Notes: generated from the letters alone by a model not told the origin. Shown: positions 7,690 through 15,784, numbered from the stretch's first letter. The stretch: DNA of 16,150 bases from Chitinophagaceae bacterium (GCA_003136915.1 PLEB01000415.1:1-16150), one strand, 5' to 3'. Translations and numbers: made by a program.

Positions 7690-9462
7690 ATGCATCAGCA
7701 AACCGACTATCCCAAAATAGGCATCAGGCCGATAATCGATGGCCGCCTTGGAGGTGTCCGGGAATCCCTGGAACAAACCACTATGAAAATGGCGAATAAT
7801 GTAGCGGCCTTTTATGAGCGCATTTTAAAATATCCAGATGGAACCCGGGTGCAATGTGTAATTGCAGATTCCTGCATTGGTGGCGTTGCTGAAGCCGCAC
7901 GCTGCGCAAGGAAATTTGAAAATAACCAGGTGGGCGTTTCGCTTTCGGTAACTCCCTGTTGGTGTTACGGGAGTGAAACTATAGATATGGACCCTTTGTT
8001 ACCAAAAGCCATTTGGGGATTTAATGGAACCGAACGTCCGGGCGCAGTATATCTGGCGGCCGCTCTGGCGGCACATAATCAGATGGGTATTCCTGCTTTT
8101 GGTATTTACGGAAAAGACGTGCAGGACCTGGGAGATGAAAATATTCCTGAGGATGTTCAGGATCGCCTGCTCAGCTTTGCACGGGCAGGTCTTGCTGTCG
8201 CCATCATGCGCGGCAAATCCTACCTGGCCGTAGGCTCGGTTTGTATGGGCATTGCGGGATCCATGGTAAACCCGGATCTTTTCCGGGAATATTTTGGCAT
8301 GCGTAATGAATTCGTGGATTCCTCTGAAGTGCTGCGTAGGATTGAGAAAAAAATTTATGACGAAATGGAATTTGAGAAGGCCGTTGGCTGGGTAAAAAAT
8401 AATTGCAGGGAGGGCGAAGATTTTAATCTTCCGGCGAAACAATTTTCCCGTGAACAGAAAGATAAAGATTGGGATTTTGTAGTGAAGATGACCATGATCA
8501 TCCGGGATCTGATGACCGGCAATGAACGCTTGAAAGAAAAAGGTTTTGGAGAAGAAGCACAGGGTCACCATGCCCTGGTATCCGGATTTCAGGGTCAGAG
8601 ACAGTGGACAGATTTTTTGCCGAACGGGGATTTTGCTGAAGCCATGTTGAATTCTTCCTTCGATTGGAACGGGATTCGCGCACCGTATATGGTTGCCACG
8701 GAGAATGATTCACTCAACGGTATGAGCATGTTGTTTAATTATCTACTCACCCATACGGCCCAGATTTTCGCAGATGTAAGAACATATTGGAGCCCGGAGG
8801 CTGTGAACAGAGTTTCCGGATGGAAACCGGATGGCGCGGCAGCGAATGGATTTATTCATCTGATCAATTCAGGTGCCTGCACACTGGACGGAACCGGCAG
8901 ACAAAGCAAGAATGGTAAACCTGCCATGAAACCATATTGGGAGATCACACCTGAAGAAGCAAGTGAATGTCTTCAGGCGACCGTTTGGCACCCGGCCGCC
9001 AATGGATATTTCCGCGGGGGCGGATACTCATCCAAGTTTGTAACCGGGGCCGGGATGCCGGTAACCATGTGCCGGTTAAATCTGGTAAGAGGTATCGGGC
9101 CCGTTTTGCAGATTGTAGAAGGAGAAACAATCGCGCTGCCAGAAAAAGTCCATAAGATATTGGATGAAAGAACTGATAGAACCTGGCCCACAACCTGGTT
9201 CGTTCCGCGGCTGACGGACAGAGGTTATTTTAAAGATGTATATTCTGTAATGGCGAATTGGGGAGCAAATCATGGAGCGATCAGCTACGGCCATATCGGC
9301 CGCGATCTGATTTCGATGGCATCCATTCTCCGGATACCAGTTTGCATGCACAATGTTTCCGAGAAAAACATTTTCCGGCCCTCGGCATGGACTGCTTTCG
9401 GATCTGAACAGGAGGGCGCTGATTATCGCGCCTGTGCTGCTTATGGACCTCTTTATGGATGA
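7690..9462 (+). CDS. fucI: L-fucose isomerase (also D-arabinose isomerase)
   Basis: Cytoplasmic Mn2+-dependent aldose-ketose isomerase that converts L-fucose to L-fuculose; the E. coli enzyme also converts D-arabinose to D-ribulose. The 590 residues equal the usual length and the sequence is collinear with E. coli FucI. Blocks seen: the [19 protein letters not shown] start (residues 10-28), [10 protein letters not shown] (299-308), [10 protein letters not shown] (335-344), [12 protein letters not shown] (360-371), YFRGGGYSS (440-448), MANWGANHG (521-529) and the RPSAW...YGPLY end. Metal ligands are present: E338, D362 and H528, matching E337, D361 and H528 of E. coli. It sits 62 bases after GH172 and 24 before the symporter. 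Neither fuculokinase nor the aldolase is in the window, so the rest of the pathway must lie elsewhere. Confidence 0.97.
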   Translation: MHQQTDYPKIGIRPIIDGRLGGVRESLEQTTMKMANNVAAFYERILKYPDGTRVQCVIADSCIGGVAEAARCARKFENNQVGVSLSVTPCWCYGSETIDMDPLLPKAIWGFNGTERPGAVYLAAALAAHNQMGIPAFGIYGKDVQDLGDENIPEDVQDRLLSFARAGLAVAIMRGKSYLAVGSVCMGIAGSMVNPDLFREYFGMRNEFVDSSEVLRRIEKKIYDEMEFEKAVGWVKNNCREGEDFNLPAKQFSREQKDKDWDFVVKMTMIIRDLMTGNERLKEKGFGEEAQGHHALVSGFQGQRQWTDFLPNGDFAEAMLNSSFDWNGIRAPYMVATENDSLNGMSMLFNYLLTHTAQIFADVRTYWSPEAVNRVSGWKPDGAAANGFIHLINSGACTLDGTGRQSKNGKPAMKPYWEITPEEASECLQATVWHPAANGYFRGGGYSSKFVTGAGMPVTMCRLNLVRGIGPVLQIVEGETIALPEKVHKILDERTDRTWPTTWFVPRLTDRGYFKDVYSVMANWGANHGAISYGHIGRDLISMASILRIPVCMHNVSEKNIFRPSAWTAFGSEQEGADYRACAAYGPLYG

Positions 9463-9486
9463 TTTGAACATTATAACACGATTCAT

Positions 9487-10857
9487 ATGAATTTGAGAAA
9501 TGGAAATAAGGTCCAGGGCCTTCTCAGGGCCGCTGACGGATCCAGTTACCTGCGGCCTTTTATCATGATCACCAGCCTGTTCCTGCTCTGGGGTTTTGCG
9601 CATGGATTGCTGGATGTACTGGACAAACATTTTCAGAATACACTGCATGTATCCAAAGCGGAATCTGGCTTCGTCCAGTTTTCACTTTATATCGGCTATC
9701 TCGTTATGGCATATCCTGCAGGTTTGTTTATGAAGCGCTATGGATATAAAAAGGGAATCATATTGGGTTTGTCATTATTTGCCCTGGGCGCATTCTTATT
9801 TTTTCCCGCGGTAAAACTGGATTTAATTATTCATGCAAAGCTGGCCCTATTTGTTTCGTTCCTGATTGCCCTGTTTATTATCGCCTGCGGACTGGCCTGC
9901 CTGGAAACGGCGGCAAATCCATATACAACTGTTCTTGGTCCTTCGCGCGGCGCAGCCAGGCGAATAAATATCGCGCAATCATTCAACGGACTGGGATGGA
10001 TACTCGGACCACTAATGGGCGGTTTCTTTATTTTCGGAGCCGAACAAACCGGAAATGCAGATAAGTTTGATTCCCTGCTCAAACCTTATATGCTGGTTGG
10101 CAGTATTGTTGTGTTTGTTGCGATCATATTTGCTTTTACGCGACTGCCTGCTATCCAGGAAGAAAATGTGGAAGGTATAGAAGCAGATGCACCAACCCGG
10201 GAATTATTAAAACATCCATCATTCGTGCTGGCCGTGATCGCCCAGTTTCTTTATGTTGCCGCTCAAACAGGTGTTAATTCATTTTTCATTAACTACGTAA
10301 CGGAAACACTATCGGGCGTGCGGGCTACTATCGCAGGGATGATGGAGCACCTGGGATATTTCGGGCAAGTATTCATGCCCAAGAATGCAGAACAGGCGGC
10401 CTCGCTTATCCTCGCGTTGGGAGGTATGGGATGCTTCTGGATTGGCCGGTTGTTTGGCGCATACCTGATGAAGTTCGTGCGGCCCCAGCGCTTGCTTGCT
10501 GTGTATGCAGTAATAAATGTTTGTCTCACCGCCATCGTGGTGATGCGACTGGGATGGATAAGCGTCATTGCGCTGTTCTCTACCTACTTTTTTATGTCGC
10601 TTATGTTTCCGACAATTTTTGCATTGGGCCTCCGGAATCTCGGCCCGCTCACAAAGAAGGCAGCTTCTTTCCTGGTCATGGCTGTAGCGGGGGGCGCCTT
10701 TTGCCCGCCATTGATGGGCGCCGTCGGAGATCATTTTGGAATGTCCGTAGCCTTTATTATTCCACTGTGTTGCTTTGTCTTTATTGCATATTATGCTATG
10801 TCAAGAAAAAAAACATTAGATGAAAATGTGAATCAACCGGTTTTGAATCATCATTAA
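9487..10857 (+). CDS. fucP: FHS-type sugar:H+ symporter, FucP-like
   Basis: A 456-residue, 12-helix major facilitator of the fucose-galactose-glucose:H+ symporter family in the inner membrane. Family marks are the first helix with LLWGFAHGLLDVLDKHFQ (residues 33-50) and CLETAANPYTTVLGP in helix 4 (138-152). Asp46 and Glu140 correspond to the substrate/proton residues D46 and E135 of E. coli FucP; position 43 is Asp here instead of Asn. E. coli FucP carries L-fucose, L-galactose and D-arabinose, so the sugar here need not be fucose. A stretch of about 60 residues between helices 6 and 8 contains a charged loop (EENVEGIEADAP), which is usual. It lies between fucI and GH116 in the operon, and its stop TAA is followed directly by the ATG of the next gene. 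Confidence 0.92.
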   Translation: MNLRNGNKVQGLLRAADGSSYLRPFIMITSLFLLWGFAHGLLDVLDKHFQNTLHVSKAESGFVQFSLYIGYLVMAYPAGLFMKRYGYKKGIILGLSLFALGAFLFFPAVKLDLIIHAKLALFVSFLIALFIIACGLACLETAANPYTTVLGPSRGAARRINIAQSFNGLGWILGPLMGGFFIFGAEQTGNADKFDSLLKPYMLVGSIVVFVAIIFAFTRLPAIQEENVEGIEADAPTRELLKHPSFVLAVIAQFLYVAAQTGVNSFFINYVTETLSGVRATIAGMMEHLGYFGQVFMPKNAEQAASLILALGGMGCFWIGRLFGAYLMKFVRPQRLLAVYAVINVCLTAIVVMRLGWISVIALFSTYFFMSLMFPTIFALGLRNLGPLTKKAASFLVMAVAGGAFCPPLMGAVGDHFGMSVAFIIPLCCFVFIAYYAMSRKKTLDENVNQPVLNHH

Positions 10858-13506
10858 ATGCATTTGCACATGAAGGACCATCAAAAACGCAGGGCTTTCA
10901 TAAAGACCCTCGCCCTCGGAGGAATAGGTGCGACAGCACCGATCCATTTGTTGCGTGCAGGAGAATCGGAACAGGCCGCACAAAAATTCGATGATACCGG
11001 AAATATTGCGCCCGGCCCTGAAAGAAAATTCAATGGTGACTATAAGGGCGATTATCTTAACCGACTGGCATTTCCCATTGGCGGCCTCGGCGCCGGGATG
11101 TTTTGTCTGGAAGGCACCGGTGCCATATCTCATATGAGCGTGGTAAACAAGCCCGGTATTTTTAATGAGCCTGCGATGTTTGCTGCTATCTGCGTAAAGG
11201 GATTAAAAAATGGCGCTAAGGTACTGGAGGGACAGGCACCGGAATGGAAATATTTTGGGCGGCGCGGAAGTGGAAACGGTCTCGAGGGTTCTACGCTGGG
11301 CCTTCCGCGTTTTAAAACTGCAGAATGCAATATTCGATTTCCTTACAGCACTATCCGTTTGAGTGATCTTGAATTGCCGCTCCAGGTGCAGATCACCGGA
11401 TGGAGTCCTTTTATCCCGACGGATGAAGATAATTCCGGACTGCCTGCAGGCGCGCTTGAATATCGGTTCGTAAATAAAGGAAAAGAAAAGCTTGACCTGG
11501 TATTTTCTTATAATTCAAAAAATTTTCTTGCCGTTGAGGGAAATACCCTAAATACTATCGAGGCATTTCCCCTCGGCTTCATACTAACCCAGCAAGGCAC
11601 AAAAGAAAAACCGAATGCTGAAGCAGGTTTTGCCATTTTTACCAACGAGGATAGTACAGTAGTTGATCATTGCTGGTTCCGCGGAGGTTGGTGGGATCCA
11701 TTGACTATGGCATGGAATAATATCCGCGAAGGACGCGCCCAGGCTGTTGCTGCCGTTGCGAAAGACGCCGGCGGCGCTTCTCTTTTTGTTCCTTTTTCCT
11801 TAGCTCCGGGATCTTCAAAATCTATCCGGGTAATGATGGCTTGGTATGTACCTGAAACGGATCTGCATATCGGAATGCGTGTGCCTGAAGAAAAGAAAGA
11901 CTGCAATCCGGAAACAGGATGTTGTGCGGGGCCATCCGACCTTGGAGTGGCCAACGGGAAGCAAAATCCTTCTCCAAATTATAAACCCTGGTATAGCAGC
12001 AAATTCAATGATGTAAGGGAAGTGGCTGACTATTGGAATAAAAATTATGCAGACCTGAACAAAAAATCAACTCTTTTTAAAGAAGCATTTTATTCCAGCA
12101 CCTTGCCTTCAGAAGTATTGGAAGCAGTTGCGGCAAATCTGACAATTTTAAAATCTCCAACTGTTCTCAGACAGTACGATGGTCGTCTATGGAGTTGGGA
12201 GGGATGTGGTGACGATGAGGGATGTTGTCACGGGTCCTGCACGCATGTTTGGAACTATGCACAGGCTATTCCGCATTTATTTCCGTCACTGGAAAAAACC
12301 CTGCGTAATACAGAATTTTGTGAGAACCAAAATCACGCGGGTCATCAGGGATTTCGTGCGAATTTGCCGATCAGCCCGTTGAAACATGATTTTCACGCGG
12401 CGGCTGACGGACAATTGGGAGGAATCATGAAAGTATACCGCGAATGGCGAATCAGTGGAGATAATAGCTGGCTGGGTAGAATTTATCCCATGGTTTGTGT
12501 GAGCATGGATTATAGCATCAATACCTGGGATCCAAAACACAGGGGTGTAATTGAAGAGCCGCACCACAATACATACGACATAGAATTCTGGGGACCCGAT
12601 GGCATGTGCTGCAGTTTTTACCTTGGTGCACTTACGGCGATCATCAGGATGGGAAACTATCTGAAGAAGGATGTTCGTAAATATCAGGAATTATATGAAA
12701 AGGGCAGAAACTACCTGGAAACTCAGTTATATAATGGAGAATATTTCTTCCAGGATATCGAATATAAAAACCTGAATGCTCCTGATCCGTCTACAGCGCT
12801 ATCTTTTGGCGGAGATTATTCTCCGGAAGCAAGGGAAATATTAAAAAAAGAAGGACCAAAATATCAATATGGCAACGGTTGTTTGAGCGATGGTATATTG
12901 GGCGCCTGGATCGGCAGCATGTGCGGACTGGATTCTTTTATTGACCCTCTAAAAATCAAAAGTCATTTACTCGCCGTACACAAATACAATCTGAAAAAAA
13001 ATCTTATAGACCATGCGAATCCGCAGCGGCCCGATTTTGCCCTGGGCAAAGAAGGTGGCCTCCTGCTCTGTACCTGGCCAAAGGGTGGCAAGCTCTCACT
13101 GCCTTTTGTTTATAGTGATGAGGTATGGACAGGTATTGAATACCAGGTGGCTTCTCATTTGATCCTTACAGGCAGTGTGCAGGCAGGGTTAGAGATTGTT
13201 CGTACCTGCAGGGAGCGGTACGACGGAAGGATCCGGAACCCGTTCAATGAATACGAGTGCGGTCATTGGTATGCCCGGGCCATGTCCAGCTACGGACTCT
13301 TGCATGCGCTTACTGGTCTCCGTTATGATGCCGTTGATAAAATATTGTATCTGGATTCCCGAATTGGGGATTTTACCTGTTTTATTTCAACTGCCACGGG
13401 TTTCGGAACAGTGGGCATAAGCAAAGGAAAGCCTTCGCTTAAAGTTTTTTATGGAAATATTCCATTGAATAAGATGATCGTGAACGGAAAAGAACTGAGT
13501 ATATGA
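10858..13506 (+). CDS. Tat-exported GH116-type glycosidase (DUF608 / GBA2-like)
   Basis: An 882-residue enzyme related to GH116 (acid beta-glucosidase/beta-xylosidase, human GBA2). Residues 10-16 (KRRAFIK) with the hydrophobic stretch behind them form a twin-arginine signal. The N-terminal beta-sandwich starts near LAFPIGGLGAG (70-80); the catalytic (alpha/alpha)6 barrel begins around residue 420. Likely nucleophile is E448 (LWSWEGCG), acid/base D574 (HNTYDIEFWG), and the sugar-binding E798/R807 pair lies in EYECGHWYARA. These are assigned by analogy with TxGH116 (E441, D593, E777, R786). Unusual are cysteine clusters: C349/C355/C356, C450/C456/C457/C461 right behind the nucleophile, and C584/C585 close to the acid/base. 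Start may be 10858 (abutting fucP's stop) or ATG 10870. The stop overlaps the FKBP start as ATGA. Confidence 0.88.
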   Translation: MHLHMKDHQKRRAFIKTLALGGIGATAPIHLLRAGESEQAAQKFDDTGNIAPGPERKFNGDYKGDYLNRLAFPIGGLGAGMFCLEGTGAISHMSVVNKPGIFNEPAMFAAICVKGLKNGAKVLEGQAPEWKYFGRRGSGNGLEGSTLGLPRFKTAECNIRFPYSTIRLSDLELPLQVQITGWSPFIPTDEDNSGLPAGALEYRFVNKGKEKLDLVFSYNSKNFLAVEGNTLNTIEAFPLGFILTQQGTKEKPNAEAGFAIFTNEDSTVVDHCWFRGGWWDPLTMAWNNIREGRAQAVAAVAKDAGGASLFVPFSLAPGSSKSIRVMMAWYVPETDLHIGMRVPEEKKDCNPETGCCAGPSDLGVANGKQNPSPNYKPWYSSKFNDVREVADYWNKNYADLNKKSTLFKEAFYSSTLPSEVLEAVAANLTILKSPTVLRQYDGRLWSWEGCGDDEGCCHGSCTHVWNYAQAIPHLFPSLEKTLRNTEFCENQNHAGHQGFRANLPISPLKHDFHAAADGQLGGIMKVYREWRISGDNSWLGRIYPMVCVSMDYSINTWDPKHRGVIEEPHHNTYDIEFWGPDGMCCSFYLGALTAIIRMGNYLKKDVRKYQELYEKGRNYLETQLYNGEYFFQDIEYKNLNAPDPSTALSFGGDYSPEAREILKKEGPKYQYGNGCLSDGILGAWIGSMCGLDSFIDPLKIKSHLLAVHKYNLKKNLIDHANPQRPDFALGKEGGLLLCTWPKGGKLSLPFVYSDEVWTGIEYQVASHLILTGSVQAGLEIVRTCRERYDGRIRNPFNEYECGHWYARAMSSYGLLHALTGLRYDAVDKILYLDSRIGDFTCFISTATGFGTVGISKGKPSLKVFYGNIPLNKMIVNGKELSI

Positions 13507-13841
13507 TGCAGGTAGAGAAAGATGCAGTGGTAATCATCCGGTATATCATGAAAAACAGCCGCGGCGACCTGTTGGAAAATACCATGGAGGGCCCTCCGGC
13601 CAGCTATGTTCATGGAAGTTCCGGAATATTAAAGACCCTGCAGAGCCAGCTGGAAGGATTAAGGATCGGAGAAAGTAAACAAATATTCTTATCCCGGCAG
13701 GATGATTCAGCAGGAGATGATTTCATATTTGACGTTCTGATTGAAAATATAAGGGCCGGATTGCCGCAGGAGATTAAGCTCGGATATCCGCTTAATACGG
13801 TTCCGGTAGAATGTGCGCCCGGTTGTATTTGTTACTATTAA
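13503..13841 (+). CDS. Minimal SlyD-like FKBP-type prolyl isomerase with Cys-rich tail
   Basis: A 112-residue cytoplasmic protein resembling the FKBP half of SlyD. VVIIRYIMKNSRGDLLENT (9-27), SYVHGSSGILKTLQSQLEGLRIGES (34-58) and the closing strand FIFDVLIENIRAG (74-86) match the usual 'V.l.Y.l...G...d', 'y.hG...ll..le..LeGl..Ge' and 'f.v.v..ir' pattern. The insert-in-flap chaperone domain of SlyD is absent or extremely short. The last residues contain C104, C108 and C110 (CAPGCIC), a possible metal-binding tail standing in for the His/Cys tail of SlyD. No signal peptide. The ATG overlaps the GH116 stop by four bases and the COG0523 gene starts four bases after its stop, so translation of the three is probably coupled. 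Role in folding or metal delivery to GH116 is inference. Confidence 0.75.
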   Translation: MMQVEKDAVVIIRYIMKNSRGDLLENTMEGPPASYVHGSSGILKTLQSQLEGLRIGESKQIFLSRQDDSAGDDFIFDVLIENIRAGLPQEIKLGYPLNTVPVECAPGCICYY

Positions 13842-13845
13842 AATA

Positions 13846-14913
13846 ATGCTGATGAAAATTCATCTCCTGGGTGGTTTTTTAGGAAGCGGAAAAACAACTG
13901 CCATACAATCCGCGATCCGGGTTCTGGGGGACCAGGGTGTTAAATGCGGCGTCATAACGAATGACCAGGGAATCAGACTGGTGGACGCTGATCTTTTTAA
14001 GCAAATGGGCGTGCCCGGGAGGCAGGTAACAAATGGATGCTTTTGTTGTAACTATCAGGATCTGGAAAGTCAGATTCAGTCACTCATAGAAACTGAGCAA
14101 CCCGAAATTATTTTTGCAGAATCCGTAGGCTCATGTACAGATATTGTTGCAACGGTACTGAAACCCTTGCGCCGGTTCAGACCTGACGTGCGTACAACTT
14201 TATCTGTATTTGCAGATGGATTGTTATTACACATGTTATTGGTAGACGGCGCTGAGTTGTTTGAAGATCCTGTCAGGTACCTCTATTTCAAACAACTTGA
14301 AGAGGCTCGTATGCTTATCATTAATAAAGTGGATTTATTAAATCCCGGTCAACTCGGGGATCTCAAAAAAGTGCTTGAGGAAAAGTATGGGAACAGCTTA
14401 GTACAATTTCAGAATTCCCAAGATAAGGACAGTATCGGGAGATGGCTGCAACAACTGGATAAGATTCCTTCCTTGTTGATTCCCGAGTCTCTTGAGATTG
14501 ACTACGATATATATGGAGCGGGGGAAGCAAAACTGGCCTGGCTTGACCAGGAAATGGAAATAGAAAGTGAATCCGGAGGAGCAAACCTTGGCGCTGTTGA
14601 TTTGATTCGTGGCATATTTCATAAGGTGACTGCGTGTAAATATGCCATCGGTCACCTGAAATTTTTGCTCAACGGTAAGAACAAAATCAGTTTCACTGCA
14701 AGTTCTCCCCGCTCATTCAGCATTAAAATCCATCCGGCTGTTTCCGCGACCTTATTATTGAATGCCAGGGTGCAAACGGAACCAGAAACGCTTTTACAAC
14801 TGATATCGGAATCTGTGCGGGAAGAAGAAGAACGGTCAAAAATCAGTATCCGGATAAGAAGTACCTCTGCATTTCGGCCAGGTTATCCTATCCCGGCCCA
14901 TCGTATCGGATAA
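13846..14913 (+). CDS. COG0523 (CobW/G3E) family GTPase, putative metal chaperone
   Basis: A 355-residue G3E-family P-loop GTPase. Walker A is GGFLGSGKTT (residues 9-18), the metal-binding GCxCC motif is GCFCC (64-68; C65, C67, C68), the Walker B/switch II region reads FAESVGSCTD, and NKVD is at 160-163. COG0523 proteins deliver Zn, Co, Fe or other metals to client enzymes, using GTP hydrolysis. The C-terminal part (about 225-355) does not show the usual CobW_C core with its SF.Y..RPFHP-like motif. Instead it has AWLDQEMEIESESG and AIGHLKFLLNG, so it may be a distinct subgroup with its own client. ATG at 13846 is preferred; ATG at 13852 is equally possible, and a GTG upstream would overlap the FKBP gene. 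It is the last gene of the operon. Confidence 0.85.
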   Translation: MLMKIHLLGGFLGSGKTTAIQSAIRVLGDQGVKCGVITNDQGIRLVDADLFKQMGVPGRQVTNGCFCCNYQDLESQIQSLIETEQPEIIFAESVGSCTDIVATVLKPLRRFRPDVRTTLSVFADGLLLHMLLVDGAELFEDPVRYLYFKQLEEARMLIINKVDLLNPGQLGDLKKVLEEKYGNSLVQFQNSQDKDSIGRWLQQLDKIPSLLIPESLEIDYDIYGAGEAKLAWLDQEMEIESESGGANLGAVDLIRGIFHKVTACKYAIGHLKFLLNGKNKISFTASSPRSFSIKIHPAVSATLLLNARVQTEPETLLQLISESVREEEERSKISIRIRSTSAFRPGYPIPAHRIG

Positions 14914-15072
14914 TACTGATGAATCTTCCAAGATTAGCCGGTGATTTTAGTGATGTGACAGGATTTATTTTGGTTTTGAATGGAGCAGATATTAAGATCT
15001 GGAAGATTGGAAGAATAAATAGAAATTTGTTAAGCCAATTTGCTTATTTATGGGGATTAATAGTCATATCCG
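14914..15072 (+). other. Intergenic region between operon end and sigma factor gene
   Basis: AT-rich. AATCTT (14922-14927) and AAGATT (14930-14935) form a near-perfect palindrome just behind the GTPase stop. AATCTTCC (14922-14929) is also the inverted copy of GGAAGATT (15001-15008). No T-tract follows, so this is not a clear terminator. A 60-codon frame (14919-15101) has no recognisable content and runs into the sigma factor gene. No exact TAnnTTTG promoter box was found. Confidence 0.4.
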
Positions 15073-15666
15073 ATGCAGCCTGTTTTAATACCAGTGGTTG
15101 AACTTCGGGAAATCCAGCGCAGGCTTGCGCTGAATGATCCTGCTGCCCTCCGGCAGTTGTACGGGATCTTCAGCGATAAACTCTTTCAGTTTGCCCACGC
15201 TTTGTTGCGTTCAAGGGAAATGGCAGAAGAAGTGGTTGAAGATGTTTTCATTCAGGTGTGGAGAAAAAGCCAGCGGATCAGTGAAATAGAGAACCTTCCA
15301 TTTTATCTTTATACCTCAACGCGGAATTTTTGTATTAATTATCACCGGAAATATCACCGGAACCGCCCCATGAATATTGATGAAGTAGAATTGCCCTACT
15401 ATAAAATAGAAGCAACCGCAGAGGAACTGATGATAGTAAATGAAATGTTGCAGCAGTTCCATAAGGCATTAAATGCATTACCGCCCAAATGCCGGTTAAT
15501 TTTTAAGCTGATCAAGGAAGAAGGCTTGAAATATAAAGAAGTGGCGGCGTTGCTGTCTATCAGTCAGAAAACGGTGGAGGCTCAGATGGGGATAGCCTTT
15601 AAACGGATTTCTCAAAGTATCCCGCTTCAGGTAAGTACTTCGCGCGACAGCAGCCGCGTCCGGTAA
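15073..15666 (+). CDS. ECF RNA polymerase sigma factor
   Basis: A 197-residue sigma-70 family factor of the extracytoplasmic-function type. Region 2 spans about residues 20-95 (DPAALRQLYGIFSDKLFQFA, then EEVVEDVFIQVWRKS, the core RNA-polymerase and -10 contact part). Region 4 covers about 125-183 with the helix-turn-helix YKEVAALLSISQKTVEAQMGIAFKRI for the -35 element. Length and sequence are those of the FecI-like ECF group that is very abundant in Bacteroidota. A FecR-type anti-sigma gene begins 118 bases downstream. Such pairs typically control a neighbouring SusC/SusD or other TonB-dependent system, which is not in the window. Whether it also acts on the sugar operon upstream cannot be told. 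ATG at 15073 fits the family's N-terminus. Confidence 0.93.
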   Translation: MQPVLIPVVELREIQRRLALNDPAALRQLYGIFSDKLFQFAHALLRSREMAEEVVEDVFIQVWRKSQRISEIENLPFYLYTSTRNFCINYHRKYHRNRPMNIDEVELPYYKIEATAEELMIVNEMLQQFHKALNALPPKCRLIFKLIKEEGLKYKEVAALLSISQKTVEAQMGIAFKRISQSIPLQVSTSRDSSRVR

Positions 15667-15694
15667 TACGATTTTAATAGCATACTGCGGGTCG

Positions 15695-15749
15695 TTCAGG
15701 CCTGAATGAAATCCCTTCATTTTTTATTTTTTTAAGGGTATGAGCCCTT
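15695..15749 (+). terminator. Hairpin cluster between sigma and anti-sigma genes
   Basis: Three elements follow each other. TTCAGGCCTGAA (15695-15706) is a perfect 12-bp palindrome. AATGAA (15705-15710) pairs with TTCATT (15716-15721) around ATCCC, followed by TTTTATTTTTTT, the form of a weak intrinsic terminator. AAGGG (15734-15738) pairs with CCCTT (15745-15749). It could terminate or attenuate transcription between the two genes, lowering anti-sigma relative to sigma expression. The stems are short, so the call is tentative. Confidence 0.5.
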
Positions 15750-15784
15750 CTTGGTTGTTATAGTCAGGAGCAACCGTTCTACTT

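Larger units (their letters stand above)
5136..14913 (+). other. Predicted seven-gene sugar-utilisation operon with maturation genes
   Basis: Seven plus-strand genes follow each other with gaps of 26, 62, 24, 0, -4 and 4 bases, with no terminator-like hairpin between them. Order: DUF6786-like lipoprotein, GH172, fucI, fucP-like symporter, GH116, FKBP, COG0523 GTPase. Three of the products carry different export signals (lipobox, Sec, Tat), one is a membrane transporter and three are cytoplasmic. No SusC/SusD pair, fuculokinase or fuculose-phosphate aldolase is included. Co-transcription is inferred from spacing and strand alone. Confidence 0.7.

Noticed and set aside
7999..8571. 190-codon minus-strand frame inside fucI
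   Set aside because: It is antisense to the strongly conserved FucI coding sequence and has no protein-like features of its own.
9076..9648. 190-codon minus-strand frame across the fucI end and symporter start
   Set aside because: Antisense to two well-supported genes; composition gives no sign of a real protein.
11877..11960. Cysteine group C349/C355/C356 as a separate metal-binding domain or a frameshift artefact
   Set aside because: The frame is continuous and the segment is a short linker between the two GH116 domains; three cysteines alone do not define a domain.
14919..15101. 60-codon plus-strand frame after the COG0523 gene
   Set aside because: Overlaps the start of the sigma factor gene, has no family resemblance, and lies in AT-rich intergenic sequence.
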